A stretch of 54,066 bases of DNA from Oscillospiraceae bacterium. GTDB taxonomy: Bacteria; Bacillota; Clostridia; Oscillospirales; Oscillospiraceae. Positions 25,427 to 35,366 of the stretch are shown here, in pieces. The stretch spans positions 1 through 54,066 of the forward strand of contig JAFYHU010000040.1 in the NCBI GenBank assembly GCA_017538965.1, written 5' to 3'. Numbering within the stretch: the stretch's first letter is position 1; every line of letters starts with the position of its first letter. The translations under genes were made by a program, and so were the position numbers. The notes beneath the pieces are model-generated. The model did not search any database, had not been told where the DNA came from, and saw only the letters and a program-made list of their open reading frames with translations.

Positions 25427-25945
25427 ATGGCAAATCCGATCGTTACAATCGAAATGGAAAACGGCGATATCATCAAGGCCGAACTGTATCCCGACATTGC
25501 ACCGAACACCGTGAACAACTTCATCTCGCTGGTGAAAAAGGGCTTTTATGACGGCGTGATTTTTCACCGTGTCATTCCCGGCTTCATGATTCAGGGCGGT
25601 GACCCGAGGGGCACCGGCGTCGGCGGGCCCGGCTACAGCATCCGGGGTGAGTTTACCGCCAACGGCTTCAAAAACGACCTGAAGCACAGCCGCGGTGTTC
25701 TTTCCATGGCTCGGACGATGGCGCCGAATTCCGCAGGCAGCCAGTTCTTTATCATGCATGAAGATGCTCCGCACCTGGACAATCAGTATGCGGCCTTCGG
25801 TAGTGTGATCGAAGGGATCGAGGCGGTGGACGCCATTGCCGCGGTGCGCACGGACTATAACGATAGGCCGCGCACGCCTCAGGTCATGAAGAAGGTCACG
25901 GTCGAGACCTTCGGCGTCGACTATCCCGAACCCGAGAAAGTATGA
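25427..25945 (+). CDS. ppiB: peptidyl-prolyl cis-trans isomerase, cyclophilin type
   Basis: The 172-residue product is a minimal bacterial cyclophilin: ELYPDIAPNTVNNFISLV, then FHRVIPGFMIQGGDP with the active-site Arg, SMARTMAPNSAGSQFFI, and the final FGSVIEGIEAVDAI. No signal peptide, so it is cytosolic and accelerates prolyl isomerisation. It starts 1 bp after smpB, with AAAGGAATC as ribosome binding site, so both are one transcript. Confidence 0.95.
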   Translation: MANPIVTIEMENGDIIKAELYPDIAPNTVNNFISLVKKGFYDGVIFHRVIPGFMIQGGDPRGTGVGGPGYSIRGEFTANGFKNDLKHSRGVLSMARTMAPNSAGSQFFIMHEDAPHLDNQYAAFGSVIEGIEAVDAIAAVRTDYNDRPRTPQVMKKVTVETFGVDYPEPEKV

Positions 25946-25991
25946 ATAACAGTCTCCCCGCCTGTGGCGGGGAGACTGCCAAAGAATCTAC

Positions 25992-26341
25992 GGGGATGCA
26001 ACGGTTTCGACGGGGGTGTAGAGGCAGAGACAGCGGGCGGATGCGCCTGGCATCCATAAAACGGGCAACTTTTATAAATTAAAGAACGACGATAACGCTG
26101 TTCTCCTCGCTGCCTAAGCAGTGAGCGTCCCACCTGGGAGGACCACGGCTCGGGATGGGGCGTCGACAAGTGGTGAACGTGAATATGCAAAGCTTTGCGC
26201 ATATCATGAATCATGAAGCTACCAAGTCTGTGAGAGTGACGGTGTTCGCTCAGACGAGGGAATGCAAATCACCGTCTGCGCCCGGAGAAGTGTCTGTCAA
26301 AGCGCTTTCGGACAGGGGTTCAACTCCCCTCATCTCCACCA
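25992..26341 (+). ncRNA. ssrA: tmRNA (transfer-messenger RNA)
   Basis: The 5' end GGGGATG (25992-25998) pairs with CATCTCC (26331-26337) before ACCA, and the early GCAACGGTTTCGACGGGG block and the T arm GGGGTTCAACTCCCC are typical. The tag frame ends at TAA 26115-26117 and reads NDDNAVLLAA, possibly preceded by one or more residues (AAG, Lys, stands before it); the exact resume codon is inferred. The 3' CCA is encoded. Confidence 0.96.
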
Positions 26342-26344
26342 AAC

Positions 26345-26373
26345 AGGAACCCGCCGTCTGGCGGGTTCCTTTT
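26345..26373 (+). terminator. terminator of tmRNA
   Basis: AGGAACCCGCC (26345-26355) pairs with GGCGGGTTCCT (26360-26370), then TTT. Nearly identical to the tRNA-Ser terminator at 23044-23073. Confidence 0.85.
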
Positions 26374-26380
26374 GCGCGTT

Positions 26381-26608
26381 TCAGTCTCCGATGCCGCCGC
26401 GCATCACCTTTCCGAGATTCCACAGCTGCGCCGCCGTCTCGGCGGCAGCCTCCCGGTCTTCGGGTTTCCGGTACTCAAAGGCCGCCGTCTGGGCACCGCA
26501 GTCCAGACACACGGCGTACCAGCACCAGCCGTGCTCTTCTTCCAGCAGGCCCGGGCCGCCGCAGAAAGGGCAGTCCTGCAGCCGGTATTTTTCGTGAATC
26601 GTATCCAT
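26381..26608 (-). CDS. Lar-like zinc-ribbon protein
   Basis: From ATG 26608 (GGAGGCAG upstream) the 75-residue product has CPFCGGPGLL, then WYAVCLDCGAQTAAFEY, and a C-terminal helix ETAAQLWNLGK. The CxxC-x(20)-CxxC layout with the final W-N-x-R/G matches the restriction-alleviation protein Lar family, small zinc-ribbon proteins frequent in phages. In phage Rac, Lar modulates type I restriction; here only the fold is supported. It lies convergent to tmRNA, a common integration target, so a prophage origin is possible. Confidence 0.7.
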   Translation of the reverse strand: MDTIHEKYRLQDCPFCGGPGLLEEEHGWCWYAVCLDCGAQTAAFEYRKPEDREAAAETAAQLWNLGKVMRGGIGD

Positions 26609-26720
26609 CTCTGCCTCCTTCGACAGCCTGCAGGTGTACGGGCTGTCGTTCTTTCTGCACGTATTGTACCACAGAGAAGCAGGAAAAGGGAAGAGCAAAG
26701 TGATTTCTTCGGGAATTCAG

Positions 26721-26749
26721 TTGCCAAAGCACAGGTCATCGTGTAAAAT
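26721..26749 (+). promoter_or_regulatory. promoter of the beta-CASP gene
   Basis: TTGCCA (26721-26726), 17 bp, TAAAAT (26744-26749), 44 bp before the start. Confidence 0.7.
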
Positions 26750-26793
26750 AAGGGCAGATATTTCGAAAAGAAAACGGAAGGAAGGCGTTGGGG

Positions 26794-28404
26794 ATGAAAC
26801 TTGGTTTTTACGGAGCCGCGCACGAGGTCACCGGGAGCTGCACCCTGATCGAGGTCGGAGAGAAAAAGGGCATTGTGGATTTCGGCATGGAGCAGGGAAA
26901 AGACGTGTTCGTCAACCGTCCGGTGCCGGTTCCCGCGGCGGATCTCGACTTTGTCCTTCTGACGCACGCGCACATTGACCACTCGGGGCTCCTGCCGCTT
27001 CTGTATAAACAGGGATACCGCGGGCCGATCTATGCCAGCGCGGCGACATACGCCCTGTGCGAGATCATGCTGCGTGACGCGGCCAACATCCAGGAAACCG
27101 AAGCCGAATGGAAAAATCGCAAGGCCAAACGCAGCGGCGCCGGGGAGGTGGAACCGCTCTATGATACCGAAGACGCCGAGAATGTGCTGAAACAGTTCCG
27201 TCCCTGTTCCTACGGCAGCATGGTCCAGGTCAACGAAGCCGTCAGCATCCGCCTGACGGATGTCGGGCATCTGCTCGGCTCTTCCGCCATCGAGGTCTGG
27301 CTGCATGAGGACGGACAGACGAAGAAGCTCTGCTTCAGCGGCGACATCGGCAACTACAGCCAGCCGATCCTGAAGGATCCGCAGCATGTGGCCGAGACCG
27401 ACTATCTGGTGATCGAGTCCACCTACGGCGACCGGCTGCACAGCACCGAGCGCGTCGATTTTGTCCGCGAGCTTGCGCAGCGGATTCAGAAGGTGCTGGA
27501 CCGCGGCGGCAACATGGTAATCCCCTCCTTTGCCGTCGGAAGAACGCAGGAGATTCTGTATTTCATCCGACAGATCAAGGACATGGGCCTGGTCACCGGG
27601 CACGGCGATTTCCCGGTGGTGATGGACAGCCCTCTCGCCATCGAGGCCACGGGCATCTTTCTCCAGTGCGACACCTCGTACCTGTGCGAAAAGATGCGCG
27701 ATGAAATCCGTTCGGGCATCAACCCGCTGGTCTTCCCCGGTCTGACGCTTGCCGTCAGTCAGGAGGAATCCGTGGCCATCAACGAAGATAAAACCCCCAA
27801 GGTCATCATCTCGGCCAGCGGCATGTGCGATGCCGGCCGTGTCCGCCATCACCTGAAGCACAACCTCTGGCGCCCGGAGAGCATGATTCTGTTCGTCGGA
27901 TATCAGTCGGTCGGGACCCTAGGCCGGATTCTGGTCGACGGGGCACAAAGCGTCAAGCTGTTCAACGAGACCATTCAGGTCGAAGCCGAGATCGACACCC
28001 TGCCCGGCATCAGCGGCCATGCGGACAAAAACGGCCTGATCGACTGGCTGAAGGGGTTCGAGAAGAAGCCCGAGATGATCTTTGTCAATCACGGGGATGC
28101 CGACAGCGTCGACGCCTTTACCGAGTACCTGAACCGCGACCTCGGTTACCGGGCCTTCGCTCCCTACAGCGGTGCGGAGTTCGATCTGCTGAAAGGCCGC
28201 TGGATTTCCTTCCCCGAAGGCGAACTGATCGAACACGATGCTCCGGCTGTAAAACAGAGAAAGACAAGCCCGGCCTTCACCGAGCTTGTCGAGGCGGCGG
28301 AAAAGCTGCTGCAGACGGCGCGCTCGCTCGAAGGCCGCGCAAACAAGGAACTGCGCAGCTACGCCGAGTCAATCCGCAAACTCACCGGCAAGATGGAAAG
28401 ATAG
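26794..28404 (+). CDS. MBL-fold beta-CASP RNA-processing enzyme
   Basis: ATG 26794 follows GGAAGGAAGG. The 536-residue protein has an MBL domain with THAHIDHSG, a DVGHLLGSS motif C and FSGDIGNY, followed by the beta-CASP domain (PSFAVGRTQEILYFI; SASGMCDAGRVRHHL; GYQSVGTLGR) and a final ISGHADKNG. This is the CPSF-100/73-like prokaryotic family (YSH1-type, COG1236), acting as endo- or 5'-exonuclease on RNA. About 60 C-terminal residues form a helical tail. Confidence 0.92.
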   Translation: MKLGFYGAAHEVTGSCTLIEVGEKKGIVDFGMEQGKDVFVNRPVPVPAADLDFVLLTHAHIDHSGLLPLLYKQGYRGPIYASAATYALCEIMLRDAANIQETEAEWKNRKAKRSGAGEVEPLYDTEDAENVLKQFRPCSYGSMVQVNEAVSIRLTDVGHLLGSSAIEVWLHEDGQTKKLCFSGDIGNYSQPILKDPQHVAETDYLVIESTYGDRLHSTERVDFVRELAQRIQKVLDRGGNMVIPSFAVGRTQEILYFIRQIKDMGLVTGHGDFPVVMDSPLAIEATGIFLQCDTSYLCEKMRDEIRSGINPLVFPGLTLAVSQEESVAINEDKTPKVIISASGMCDAGRVRHHLKHNLWRPESMILFVGYQSVGTLGRILVDGAQSVKLFNETIQVEAEIDTLPGISGHADKNGLIDWLKGFEKKPEMIFVNHGDADSVDAFTEYLNRDLGYRAFAPYSGAEFDLLKGRWISFPEGELIEHDAPAVKQRKTSPAFTELVEAAEKLLQTARSLEGRANKELRSYAESIRKLTGKMER

Positions 28405-28430
28405 AAAAAACCGCCCGAGGGCGGTTTTTT
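28405..28430. terminator. bidirectional terminator between beta-CASP gene and lepB
   Basis: AAAAAACCGCCC / GGGCGGTTTTTT around 2 bases; A and T runs on both sides serve both convergent genes. Confidence 0.85.
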
Positions 28431-29299
28431 CATCGGAAGATATTCAGAAATCCCTGAATGTAATTGGGATCAAAAACCTGTATACGCTGCATCGGCCAGG
28501 CCCGGAGAAAGATCTTGCCGTTGATATCGTTCTCGTTGACCATCCCGAGCACGCTGTAGCGCGAGTCTACGGAATTGGCACGATTGTCGCCCATCACGAA
28601 ATAAGAGTGATCCGGTACGGTCAGCGGATACTCCACGTCGCCGGGCTCCCCTTCGGTAAACAGCGCATAGGACTCCGCCAGTTCGACACCGTTCAGGGTT
28701 ACGCGGCCGTCCTCGCTGATGCTGATTTCATCACCCGGGCAGCCGATCGCGCGCTTGATGAGCACACGGTCGCCATTGTTGAACGAAACAAGATCGCCCG
28801 TTACGGGTTTGCTCTTGGGAATCGCGATAACCAGATCGCCTTCAACCAGGGAAGGCGCCATGGACGTTCCGTAGACGACATAGCCGTACTGCATGACCAT
28901 GTACACGCAGGCACCGATCGCCAGAACCAGAACCGTCAGCAGCAGAATGAGAAAGATCTTGAGCACCACACGGCCGGGGCGCTTCTTCTTCCGTCCGCTC
29001 TCTTCGTAATCTTCCTCCTCTTCGTCATCGTCATCGTCATCATCAGGCTCTTCTTCGACTTCTTCTTCGTCTTCCTCTTCATCCCGCTGACGACGTTTGC
29101 GGGTATCTTTTTTCTCCTGACGTTTCTGACGCCGCGACGATTTGCTGAGGCGGTCGGGTTCTTCCTGCTCTTCTTCTTCGGGCTCGTCCGAAGAAGAAGT
29201 CAGCTTCTGCGCCGCATCGACCCGTTCGAGTTCACGCCGGAGCTGCGCAACGGTGGGGCGGTCGACGGTACGGATGAAATCAAATTCCTTATTGTCCAT
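28430..29299 (-). CDS. lepB: signal peptidase I with long charged cytosolic extension
   Basis: A 289-residue type I signal peptidase. The catalytic domain follows a single helix (about 111-133): nucleophile Ser146 in GTSMAPSL, general base Lys182 in VLIKRAIGCPGD, and GDNRANSVDSR box E. The first 110 residues are an unusual, extremely charged region (runs of Asp/Glu at 39-48 and 74-100, a Lys/Arg block at 55-72). Its start overlaps the coiled-coil gene stop by 11 bp. It is the last gene of the valS operon. Function: removal of signal peptides at the outer face of the membrane. Confidence 0.93.
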   Translation of the reverse strand: MDNKEFDFIRTVDRPTVAQLRRELERVDAAQKLTSSSDEPEEEEQEEPDRLSKSSRRQKRQEKKDTRKRRQRDEEEDEEEVEEEPDDDDDDDEEEEDYEESGRKKKRPGRVVLKIFLILLLTVLVLAIGACVYMVMQYGYVVYGTSMAPSLVEGDLVIAIPKSKPVTGDLVSFNNGDRVLIKRAIGCPGDEISISEDGRVTLNGVELAESYALFTEGEPGDVEYPLTVPDHSYFVMGDNRANSVDSRYSVLGMVNENDINGKIFLRAWPMQRIQVFDPNYIQGFLNIFR

Positions 29300-29924
29300 C
29301 GCGTCCTCCTTCCGTCTGAAGCCGCTTTTTCAGCAGCTCGTTCATATCCTGCCAGAAGGCGTTGCTGTCCTGCTGCGCTCGCTGAAGAATCTTTTCGGCA
29401 TTGGTATTCGCCTGTTCTTCGGTGCCGGAGGCCGCTTTTTCGGCACGGCGGATCAGCTCGGCGGCCGCCCTGCCGGCATCCGCAAGCGTCTGATCGGCTT
29501 CCCGCTTGGCGTTGTCGATGGTCTCCTGGGCATAGCGGTTGGCTTCCTGCATCCGGGCGACAGCCTCGTTGTCCGCATCCTCAAGAATGCGGGCGGACTG
29601 TTCCTCCTGCTGCTTCAGCCAGGCTTCCCGCTCCTGCAGATGGAGTTCCCATTCCTTCAGACGCTGTTCCTGCGCGGCCAGTGCTTCGCGCTGACTGGCT
29701 GCGGCGGTATCGGCGGCCGTACGGGCCTCCTGCAGCAGAGCGGCGGCCTGCATGCCCGCGTCGGACATACCGGAATTCTGCTTCTGCAGCTCGTCCTCGA
29801 GATCCATGATCTGCTGGCGAAGGCCGGACTGATCTTTTATCAGCGCTTCGTTTTCCATCTCGACGTCGAGGAGAATCTCCAGAAGGTCCCGACGGGTCAG
29901 TTTTGATACTTGTACATCAGTCAT
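29289..29924 (-). CDS. coiled-coil protein, possibly DivIVA-like
   Basis: The 211-residue product has a short N-terminal LTRRDLLEILLDVEMENEAL segment and then an almost unbroken Ala/Glu/Gln coiled coil (about residues 30-200). No membrane segment or known catalytic motif is present. The segment LTRRDLLEIL resembles starts of cell-division-site coiled coils in Firmicutes, but true DivIVA motifs are not clear. It lies between valS (44 bp) and lepB (overlap), so it may act at the membrane with LepB. Confidence 0.65.
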   Translation of the reverse strand: MTDVQVSKLTRRDLLEILLDVEMENEALIKDQSGLRQQIMDLEDELQKQNSGMSDAGMQAAALLQEARTAADTAAASQREALAAQEQRLKEWELHLQEREAWLKQQEEQSARILEDADNEAVARMQEANRYAQETIDNAKREADQTLADAGRAAAELIRRAEKAASGTEEQANTNAEKILQRAQQDSNAFWQDMNELLKKRLQTEGGRDGQ

Positions 29925-29968
29925 GTCGTCCTCACAAGCACATTCGTTGTTGGGTGCCGGTTCGGCTT

Positions 29969-32590
29969 TCAGCCGAGATGCGAGAGGTTCAGCTTCAGAT
30001 TCTCAATCAGGGCTTCCAGCTTTGCCTGCTTCTCGCGCTCGGCGTTGACAACGGCCTCGGGCGCGCGGGTGACGAAGTTCTGGTTTGCGAGCTTCGCGAT
30101 CTGGCCCTGCAGCTGCTTCTCGGCGTTTGCGAGTTCTTTTTCAAGACGGGCACGTTCCTTTTCCAGATCCACAAGGTCGGCCATGGGCATGAACATGCGG
30201 GCGTTGTCGGTTACGGCGGAGACCATCTTGTCCGCATCGGCGGGGACGGCATCCAGCACGCTGACTTCGTTGGCATAGGCCAGCTTCATGATATAGCTGC
30301 GTCCGGCTTCAAAGGCGTCCTGTTCGTGCGTGACAATCATCAGATGCGCCTTGCGGGAAGGCGGCACGTTCATCTCGGCACGGCGGGCACGCACGGCCTT
30401 GATGGCGTCCATGACGGTTTCAAAGCGCTGGGCGTCTTCGGAGAAGGAAAGGGCTTCCGAGAAGACCGGATAATCCTGCACCATCAGGGCGTCGCCTTCG
30501 TGGGGGAGAGCCTGCCAGATCTCTTCGGTGATGAAGGGCATGAAGGGATGCAGGAGCTTCAGAATTTCGGTCAGAACATAGAGCAGAACCTGCTGGGCTC
30601 CGCGGGAGGCGGCTTCGTCGCCGCTGTTCAGGCGGGGCTTGGTCAGCTCAATGTACCAGTCACAGTAATCGTCCCAGATGAAGTCATAGATCTTGCCGGC
30701 GGCCACGCCGAGCTCAAAATGATCCATGTTCTCATTGACTTCCCGGATCACATCGTTCAGGCGGGAGAGAATCCAGCGGTCCTCCAGTTCAAGCCGGTCG
30801 GGCAGCGCGTTCTCGGTGACGGAAAGATTCATCATCACAAAGCGAGAGGCGTTCCAGAGCTTGTTGCAGAAGTTGCGCATGGCTTCACACTTCTCCACGT
30901 AGAAGCGCATGTCGTTGCCGGGGGAGTTGCCGGTGATCAGGTTGAAGCGAAGGGCGTCGGCGCCGAACTGCTCGATCATGTCGAGCGGGTCGATGCCGTT
31001 GCCGAGCGACTTGGACATCTTGCGGCCGAGACTGTCGCGGACCAGGCCGTGGATGAAGACCGTGTAGAAGGGCTCTTCGTGCATCTGCTCCATGGCGGAG
31101 AAGATCATGCGCGCAACCCAGAAGAAGATGATGTCGTAGCCGGTGACCATGACCGAGGTCGGGTACCAGTAATCCAGTTCCTCGGTTTTTTCCGGCCAGC
31201 CCATCGTCGAGAAGGGCCAGAGCGCGGAAGAGAACCAGGTGTCCAGCACGTCTTCCTCGCGGCGGATGTTCGTGCTGCCGCAGTGGGCGCAGCAGGTCGC
31301 ATCCTCGCGGGAGACGGTGATTTCGCCGCAGTCGTCGCAGTACCAGGCGGGAATCTGGTGGCCCCACCAGAGCTGACGGGAGATGCACCAGTCGTGGACG
31401 TTCTCCATCCAGTTCAGATAGGTCTTGGTAAAGCGTTCGGGAACGAACTTGACCCGGCCGTCCTTCGCCACGTCGATGGCGGCTTTGGCCAGGGGCTTCA
31501 TTTTGACAAACCACTGGGGACTCGTGAGCGGTTCCACGACCGAGCCGCAGCGATAGCAGCAGCCGACGTTGTGGCTGTAGGGCTCGACCTTGACCAGATA
31601 GCCCTGCTCTTCCAGGTCCTTCACGATGGCATCGCGGCATTCGTAGCGGTCCATGCCGTTGTATTTGCCGCCGTTGATGATCTTCGCATCCTCGTCGATG
31701 CACTGGACCTGCTCGAGATTGTGGCGCAGGCCGACTTCATAGTCGTTCGGGTCGTGGCAGGGGGTCATCTTGACCGCGCCGGTACCGAAGCCCAGCTCCA
31801 CGTACTCGTCCGCCACGATGGGGAGCTTCCGGCCGACCAGCGGCAGGATGGCGTTCTTGCCGACAAGATGGCGGTAGCGCTCGTCGTCCGGATGGACGGC
31901 GACGCCGGTATCGCCCAGCATGGTCTCGGGGCGGGTCGTGGCGATGATGAATTCCTCGTCCGAATCCTCGATCGGATAGCGGATATGCCAGAAGTGCCCC
32001 GGCATGTCCTTGTACTCGACCTCGGCGTCGGAAAGGGCCGTGCGGCAGTGGGGGCACCAGTTAATGATGCGGCTGCCCTTGTAGATGAGACCCTTGTCAT
32101 ACAGTTCGCAGAAGGTCTCGCGCACGGCCCGGGCGCAGACATCGTCCATCGTGAAGCGGTTGCGCTCCCAGTCACAGGAGACGCCAAGACGCTTCTGCTG
32201 CTCGATGATGCGGCTGCCGTACTGGTTCTTCCAGTCCCAGACGCGCTCGAGGAACTTCTCGCGGCCCAGATCGTAGCGGGTCAGCCCTTCGGACTTGCGG
32301 AGCTCTTCCTCCACACGGATCTGAGTGGCGATGCCGGCATGGTCCTGACCGGGCAGCCACAGCGCGGAATAGCCCTGCATGCGCTTGTAGCGGGTGAGGA
32401 TGTCCTGAAGAGTCGCATCCAGCGCGTGACCCATATGAAGCTGCCCCGTAACGTTGGGAGGGGGCATGACGATGGAGAAGGGCTTCTTTTTCTCGTCCCG
32501 TACCGCGTGGAACCAGCCGCCCTTTTCCCAGAAATCGTAGATCCGTGTTTCCACGGAATGCGGATCATACACTTTCGGCAGTTCTTTCAT
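29969..32590 (-). CDS. valS: valyl-tRNA synthetase
   Basis: The product from ATG 32590 has 873 residues, as usual. Class I motifs: HMGH at 52-55 (after PPPNVTGQL) and KMSKS in [12 protein letters not shown]; the editing domain contains [17 protein letters not shown]; two CxxC zinc-ribbon-like pairs (CYRCGS, CDDCGE...CAHCGS) lie in the catalytic insert. The C-terminal coiled coil ([19 protein letters not shown]) contacts tRNA. It charges tRNA-Val and edits Thr-tRNA. The leader between promoter and start carries a terminator hairpin and a short frame (see findings). Confidence 0.96.
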   Translation of the reverse strand: MKELPKVYDPHSVETRIYDFWEKGGWFHAVRDEKKKPFSIVMPPPNVTGQLHMGHALDATLQDILTRYKRMQGYSALWLPGQDHAGIATQIRVEEELRKSEGLTRYDLGREKFLERVWDWKNQYGSRIIEQQKRLGVSCDWERNRFTMDDVCARAVRETFCELYDKGLIYKGSRIINWCPHCRTALSDAEVEYKDMPGHFWHIRYPIEDSDEEFIIATTRPETMLGDTGVAVHPDDERYRHLVGKNAILPLVGRKLPIVADEYVELGFGTGAVKMTPCHDPNDYEVGLRHNLEQVQCIDEDAKIINGGKYNGMDRYECRDAIVKDLEEQGYLVKVEPYSHNVGCCYRCGSVVEPLTSPQWFVKMKPLAKAAIDVAKDGRVKFVPERFTKTYLNWMENVHDWCISRQLWWGHQIPAWYCDDCGEITVSREDATCCAHCGSTNIRREEDVLDTWFSSALWPFSTMGWPEKTEELDYWYPTSVMVTGYDIIFFWVARMIFSAMEQMHEEPFYTVFIHGLVRDSLGRKMSKSLGNGIDPLDMIEQFGADALRFNLITGNSPGNDMRFYVEKCEAMRNFCNKLWNASRFVMMNLSVTENALPDRLELEDRWILSRLNDVIREVNENMDHFELGVAAGKIYDFIWDDYCDWYIELTKPRLNSGDEAASRGAQQVLLYVLTEILKLLHPFMPFITEEIWQALPHEGDALMVQDYPVFSEALSFSEDAQRFETVMDAIKAVRARRAEMNVPPSRKAHLMIVTHEQDAFEAGRSYIMKLAYANEVSVLDAVPADADKMVSAVTDNARMFMPMADLVDLEKERARLEKELANAEKQLQGQIAKLANQNFVTRAPEAVVNAEREKQAKLEALIENLKLNLSHLG

Positions 32591-32652
32591 TGACAACACT
32601 CCCATTCCAAAAAATCTGCCCCGAAGAAGGCTTCAGGGCAGCGAAACCGCAT
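32587..32652 (-). CDS. possible 21-codon leader frame overlapping the valS start
   Basis: From ATG 32652 a 21-codon frame runs through the hairpin at 32607-32637 and stops with TGA that overlaps the valS ATG (ATGA). Codons are not enriched for valine. Upstream AGG is a weak ribosome binding site. The arrangement would let a translating ribosome open the hairpin and re-initiate on valS. Confidence 0.3.
   Translation of the reverse strand: MRFRCPEAFFGADFLEWECCQ
32601..32637 (-). terminator. attenuator-like hairpin in the valS leader
   Basis: On the minus strand CTGCCCTGAAG pairs with CTTCGGGGCAG (11 bp with one G-U), loop CCTT, followed by ATTTTTT. It lies downstream of the valS promoter and only about 11-15 bp before the start codon. 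Confidence 0.65.
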
Positions 32653-32676
32653 AAAAACCTGAATTCGGATTAAAAA

Positions 32677-32705
32677 ATTATACAATCAGAAAGCGGCTTT
32701 GTCAA
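32677..32705 (-). promoter_or_regulatory. consensus promoter of valS
   Basis: Minus strand TTGACA (32700-32705), 17 bp, TATAAT (32677-32682). Confidence 0.9.
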
Positions 32706-32725
32706 TTTATTTATAAGAAGATTTG

Positions 32726-33541
32726 TCAGTTCTTTCCGTCAAGCCAGTCACAGGCGGAGAGGGCGGCCACATTGCCCTCGCCGACGGCTTTCGCCAGCTG
32801 CAGCGGCTTGCCCGTGCAGTCGCCCGCGGCAAAGACGCCGGGAACGTCCGTAGCCATGCGACGGTCGACGAGGATGCCGCCGTTTTCGTAGCGCAGGCCG
32901 GGGACCAGCCGGGTGACCGACACGGTGTCCTTGATGATGAAGACGCAGTCCACCGCGTGGTCGATGCCGCCGACGCGGAGGGTTTCGGCTTTCCCGCTGC
33001 CCAGGATCTCGAAGCGTGCGCTCTGCGGAAAACGCAGGACCGTGCAGCCGATGCTCTCGAGAAAGTCGGCATCGTGAACGGCTTCCTCGCCGCCGCCCAC
33101 GACGGCGACGGTTTTGCCGCGGTACAGCATGCCGTCGCAGGTCGCGCAGTAGCTGACCCCGCGGCCGAGAAACTCCGCTTCGCCGGGGTAGAGCTTTTCC
33201 CGCGTGATGCCTGCGCAGAGAAGGATGCTGCGGGCCGTATAATAGTCGCTGCCGACGGCGACCCCGAAGGAATCTTCCATGGGGAGGACTGAGAGAGCCC
33301 GCCCTTCGACGAGCACGGCGCCGCTTTCTTCGAGCTGGCGGCGGAACAGCGCGGTCAGCTCTGCGCCGCTCATGGGCGGGAGACCGGGGTAGTTGGTGAT
33401 TTTTTCGGCCTTGTACAGGTTGGAGGACTCGGATCGGTTGCTGACCGCCAGCACCGATTTTCCGCGGTTTTTCAGCGTCATGGCGGCGCTCGTTGCCGCC
33501 GCGCCTCCGCCAATGATGATGACATCGTACAGTTCGTCCAT
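32726..33541 (-). CDS. thioredoxin-reductase-like FAD/NAD(P) oxidoreductase
   Basis: ATG 33541 (AGAGGTG upstream) gives 271 residues. FAD motif [15 protein letters not shown] at residue 6, redox-active CATC at 132-135, NAD(P) motif [17 protein letters not shown] and C-terminal [20 protein letters not shown]. This is the class II flavoprotein disulfide reductase pattern. It is about 40 residues shorter than TrxB because the NADPH domain is compact, so it may use ferredoxin or another partner. It shares a divergent promoter region with glnS. Confidence 0.88.
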   Translation of the reverse strand: MDELYDVIIIGGGAAATSAAMTLKNRGKSVLAVSNRSESSNLYKAEKITNYPGLPPMSGAELTALFRRQLEESGAVLVEGRALSVLPMEDSFGVAVGSDYYTARSILLCAGITREKLYPGEAEFLGRGVSYCATCDGMLYRGKTVAVVGGGEEAVHDADFLESIGCTVLRFPQSARFEILGSGKAETLRVGGIDHAVDCVFIIKDTVSVTRLVPGLRYENGGILVDRRMATDVPGVFAAGDCTGKPLQLAKAVGEGNVAALSACDWLDGKN

Positions 33542-33578
33542 CAGAATGCACCTCTTCCGTATTCGGATTCCGACGGAC

Positions 33579-33607
33579 AGCATACCATATTCTTTCGCAA
33601 AGAGCAA
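33579..33607 (-). promoter_or_regulatory. promoter of the thioredoxin-reductase-like gene
   Basis: Minus strand TTGCTC (33602-33607), 17 bp, TATGCT (33579-33584). Confidence 0.6.
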
Positions 33608-33617
33608 GGAACAGGAC

Positions 33618-33646
33618 TTGTCAGCAGGGAGAAAATTGAGTATAAT
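33618..33646 (+). promoter_or_regulatory. promoter of glnS
   Basis: TTGTCA (33618-33623), 17 bp, TATAAT (33641-33646), 34 bp before the start codon and divergent from the neighbouring promoter. Confidence 0.85.
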
Positions 33647-33680
33647 ACCTTATTCACTTGATCCGGGAGGAACTTGCAAT

Positions 33681-35366
33681 ATGGAAGAGACCGGCAGAAA
33701 CTTTATCGAAAACTTCATCGTGGAAGACCTGGCGCCCGGCGGCCAGTTTGAAGGCATGCAGGTGCATACCCGCTTCCCGCCCGAGCCGAACGGCTATCTC
33801 CACATCGGCCACTGCAAGGCGCTGACCATCGATTTCAGCACGGCGGAGCGCTTCGGCGGCATCTGCAACCTGCGCATGGACGATACCAACCCGGCGAAGG
33901 AGGACACCGAATACGTCGAGGCCATCATGCAGGATATCCACTGGCTGGGCTTTGACTGGGGCGACCGCTTCTTCTACGGGTCGGACTATTTCGAGAAGAC
34001 CTACGAGTACGCCCTGGAGCTGATCCGGAAGGGCCTCGCCTATGTGTGCGAGCTGACCCCGGAACAGTTCCGCGAGTACCGGGGCGATACCACCCATCCG
34101 GCCGTCAGCCCCTGGCGCGACCGGCCCGTGGAGGAGAATCTGGATCTGTTCGAGCGCATGAAGAACGGCGAATTTCCCGAGGGAAAGTACACCCTGCGCG
34201 CGAAGATTGATCTGGCGAGCGGCAACTTCAACATGCGCGATCCCGTGCTCTACCGCATCCGCTATATCGAGCATCACCGCCAGGGCACCAAATGGTGCAT
34301 CTTCCCGATGTATGACTTCGCGCACCCGATTCAGGACGCCCTCGAGGGCATCACGCACTCGCTGTGCTCACTGGAGTATGAAGACCACCGGCCTCTGTAT
34401 GACTGGGTGGTGTCCAACGTCAGCATCCCGCAGCACAAGCCCCGCCAGATTGAGTTTGCGCGTCTCGGCATCAACTATACGGTCATGTCCAAGCGCAAGC
34501 TGCGCAGGCTGGTCGAGGAAGGCCGCGTTTCCGGCTGGGACGATCCGCGCATGCCGACCCTCTGCGGGCTGCGCCGCCGCGGCTATACCGCCCGCGCCAT
34601 CCGCAGTTTCTGCGAACGCATCGGAGTCTCCAAGGTGGATTCGACCGTTGACTGGGCACTGCTGGAGAGCTGTCTGCGCGACGATCTGAACGCCCACGCG
34701 AAGCGCGTCATGGCCGTGCTGCGGCCGCTGAAGCTCATCCTCACGAATTACCCCGAGGGGCAGAGCGAGCTGCTGGAGATCGAAAACAATCCGCTCGATC
34801 CCGAGGCCGGCACGCGGCAGGTCAGCTTCTCACGGGAGCTGTATATCGAACAGGACGACTTCATGGAAGTGCCCGCGCCGAAGTACAAGCGCCTGCACCC
34901 CGGTTTCGAAGTGCGCCTGAAAGGGGCTTACCTCGTCACCTGCACCGGCGTCGAAAAGGACGAAAACGGCAATGTCACCGCCGTTTATGCCGAGTATGAC
35001 CCCGAGAGCCGGGGCGGCGATCCGGCCGACGGACGCAAGGTGAAGGGCGCGACGATTCACTGGGTCGATGCCGCAACCGCGGCGGAGGCCGAAGTGCGCG
35101 TGTATGATTATCTCTTCTCGGATCCCGATCCCGACGGGCCGGACAAGGATTTCCTCGACTTCCTGAATCCCGAGAGCCTGGTGACCCTGCAGGGCTGCCG
35201 GGTCGAGGCGAGCCTGAAGGACGCGCCGATGCCCGAGGCCGGGAAAGACGCCGAGAGCTGGCAGTTCCTGCGGCAGGGCTACTTCTGCCTTGACAACCGC
35301 GACGCGAAACCCGGGAAGCTCGTCTTCAACCGCGCCGTCGCGCTGAAGGACAGCTTTCGGAAGTAA
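33681..35366 (+). CDS. glnS: glutaminyl-tRNA synthetase
   Basis: ATG 33681 after CGGGAGG; 561 residues, the length of bacterial GlnRS. HIGH motif in [24 protein letters not shown] and the MSKRKL loop identify a GluRS/GlnRS; the GlnRS-specific C-terminal beta-barrel anticodon domain is present ([20 protein letters not shown]; then LKGAYLVTC). It charges tRNA-Gln directly. Many Firmicutes rely on GatCAB instead, so GlnRS is informative for the lineage. Confidence 0.95.
   Translation: MEETGRNFIENFIVEDLAPGGQFEGMQVHTRFPPEPNGYLHIGHCKALTIDFSTAERFGGICNLRMDDTNPAKEDTEYVEAIMQDIHWLGFDWGDRFFYGSDYFEKTYEYALELIRKGLAYVCELTPEQFREYRGDTTHPAVSPWRDRPVEENLDLFERMKNGEFPEGKYTLRAKIDLASGNFNMRDPVLYRIRYIEHHRQGTKWCIFPMYDFAHPIQDALEGITHSLCSLEYEDHRPLYDWVVSNVSIPQHKPRQIEFARLGINYTVMSKRKLRRLVEEGRVSGWDDPRMPTLCGLRRRGYTARAIRSFCERIGVSKVDSTVDWALLESCLRDDLNAHAKRVMAVLRPLKLILTNYPEGQSELLEIENNPLDPEAGTRQVSFSRELYIEQDDFMEVPAPKYKRLHPGFEVRLKGAYLVTCTGVEKDENGNVTAVYAEYDPESRGGDPADGRKVKGATIHWVDAATAAEAEVRVYDYLFSDPDPDGPDKDFLDFLNPESLVTLQGCRVEASLKDAPMPEAGKDAESWQFLRQGYFCLDNRDAKPGKLVFNRAVALKDSFRK

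Noticed and set aside
29903-32593. Very long open frame (896 codons) on the plus strand opposite valS
   Set aside because: Shadow of valS produced by GC-rich codon use; the minus strand carries a complete, motif-bearing synthetase. The long frames opposite sbcC (40938-43364), uvrB (35917-37872) and the lysine transporter (20847-22529) are rejected for the same reason.
32591-32700. T-box riboswitch in front of valS
   Set aside because: The leader is only about 80 nt and lacks the T-box sequence, the stem I motifs and a specifier loop.
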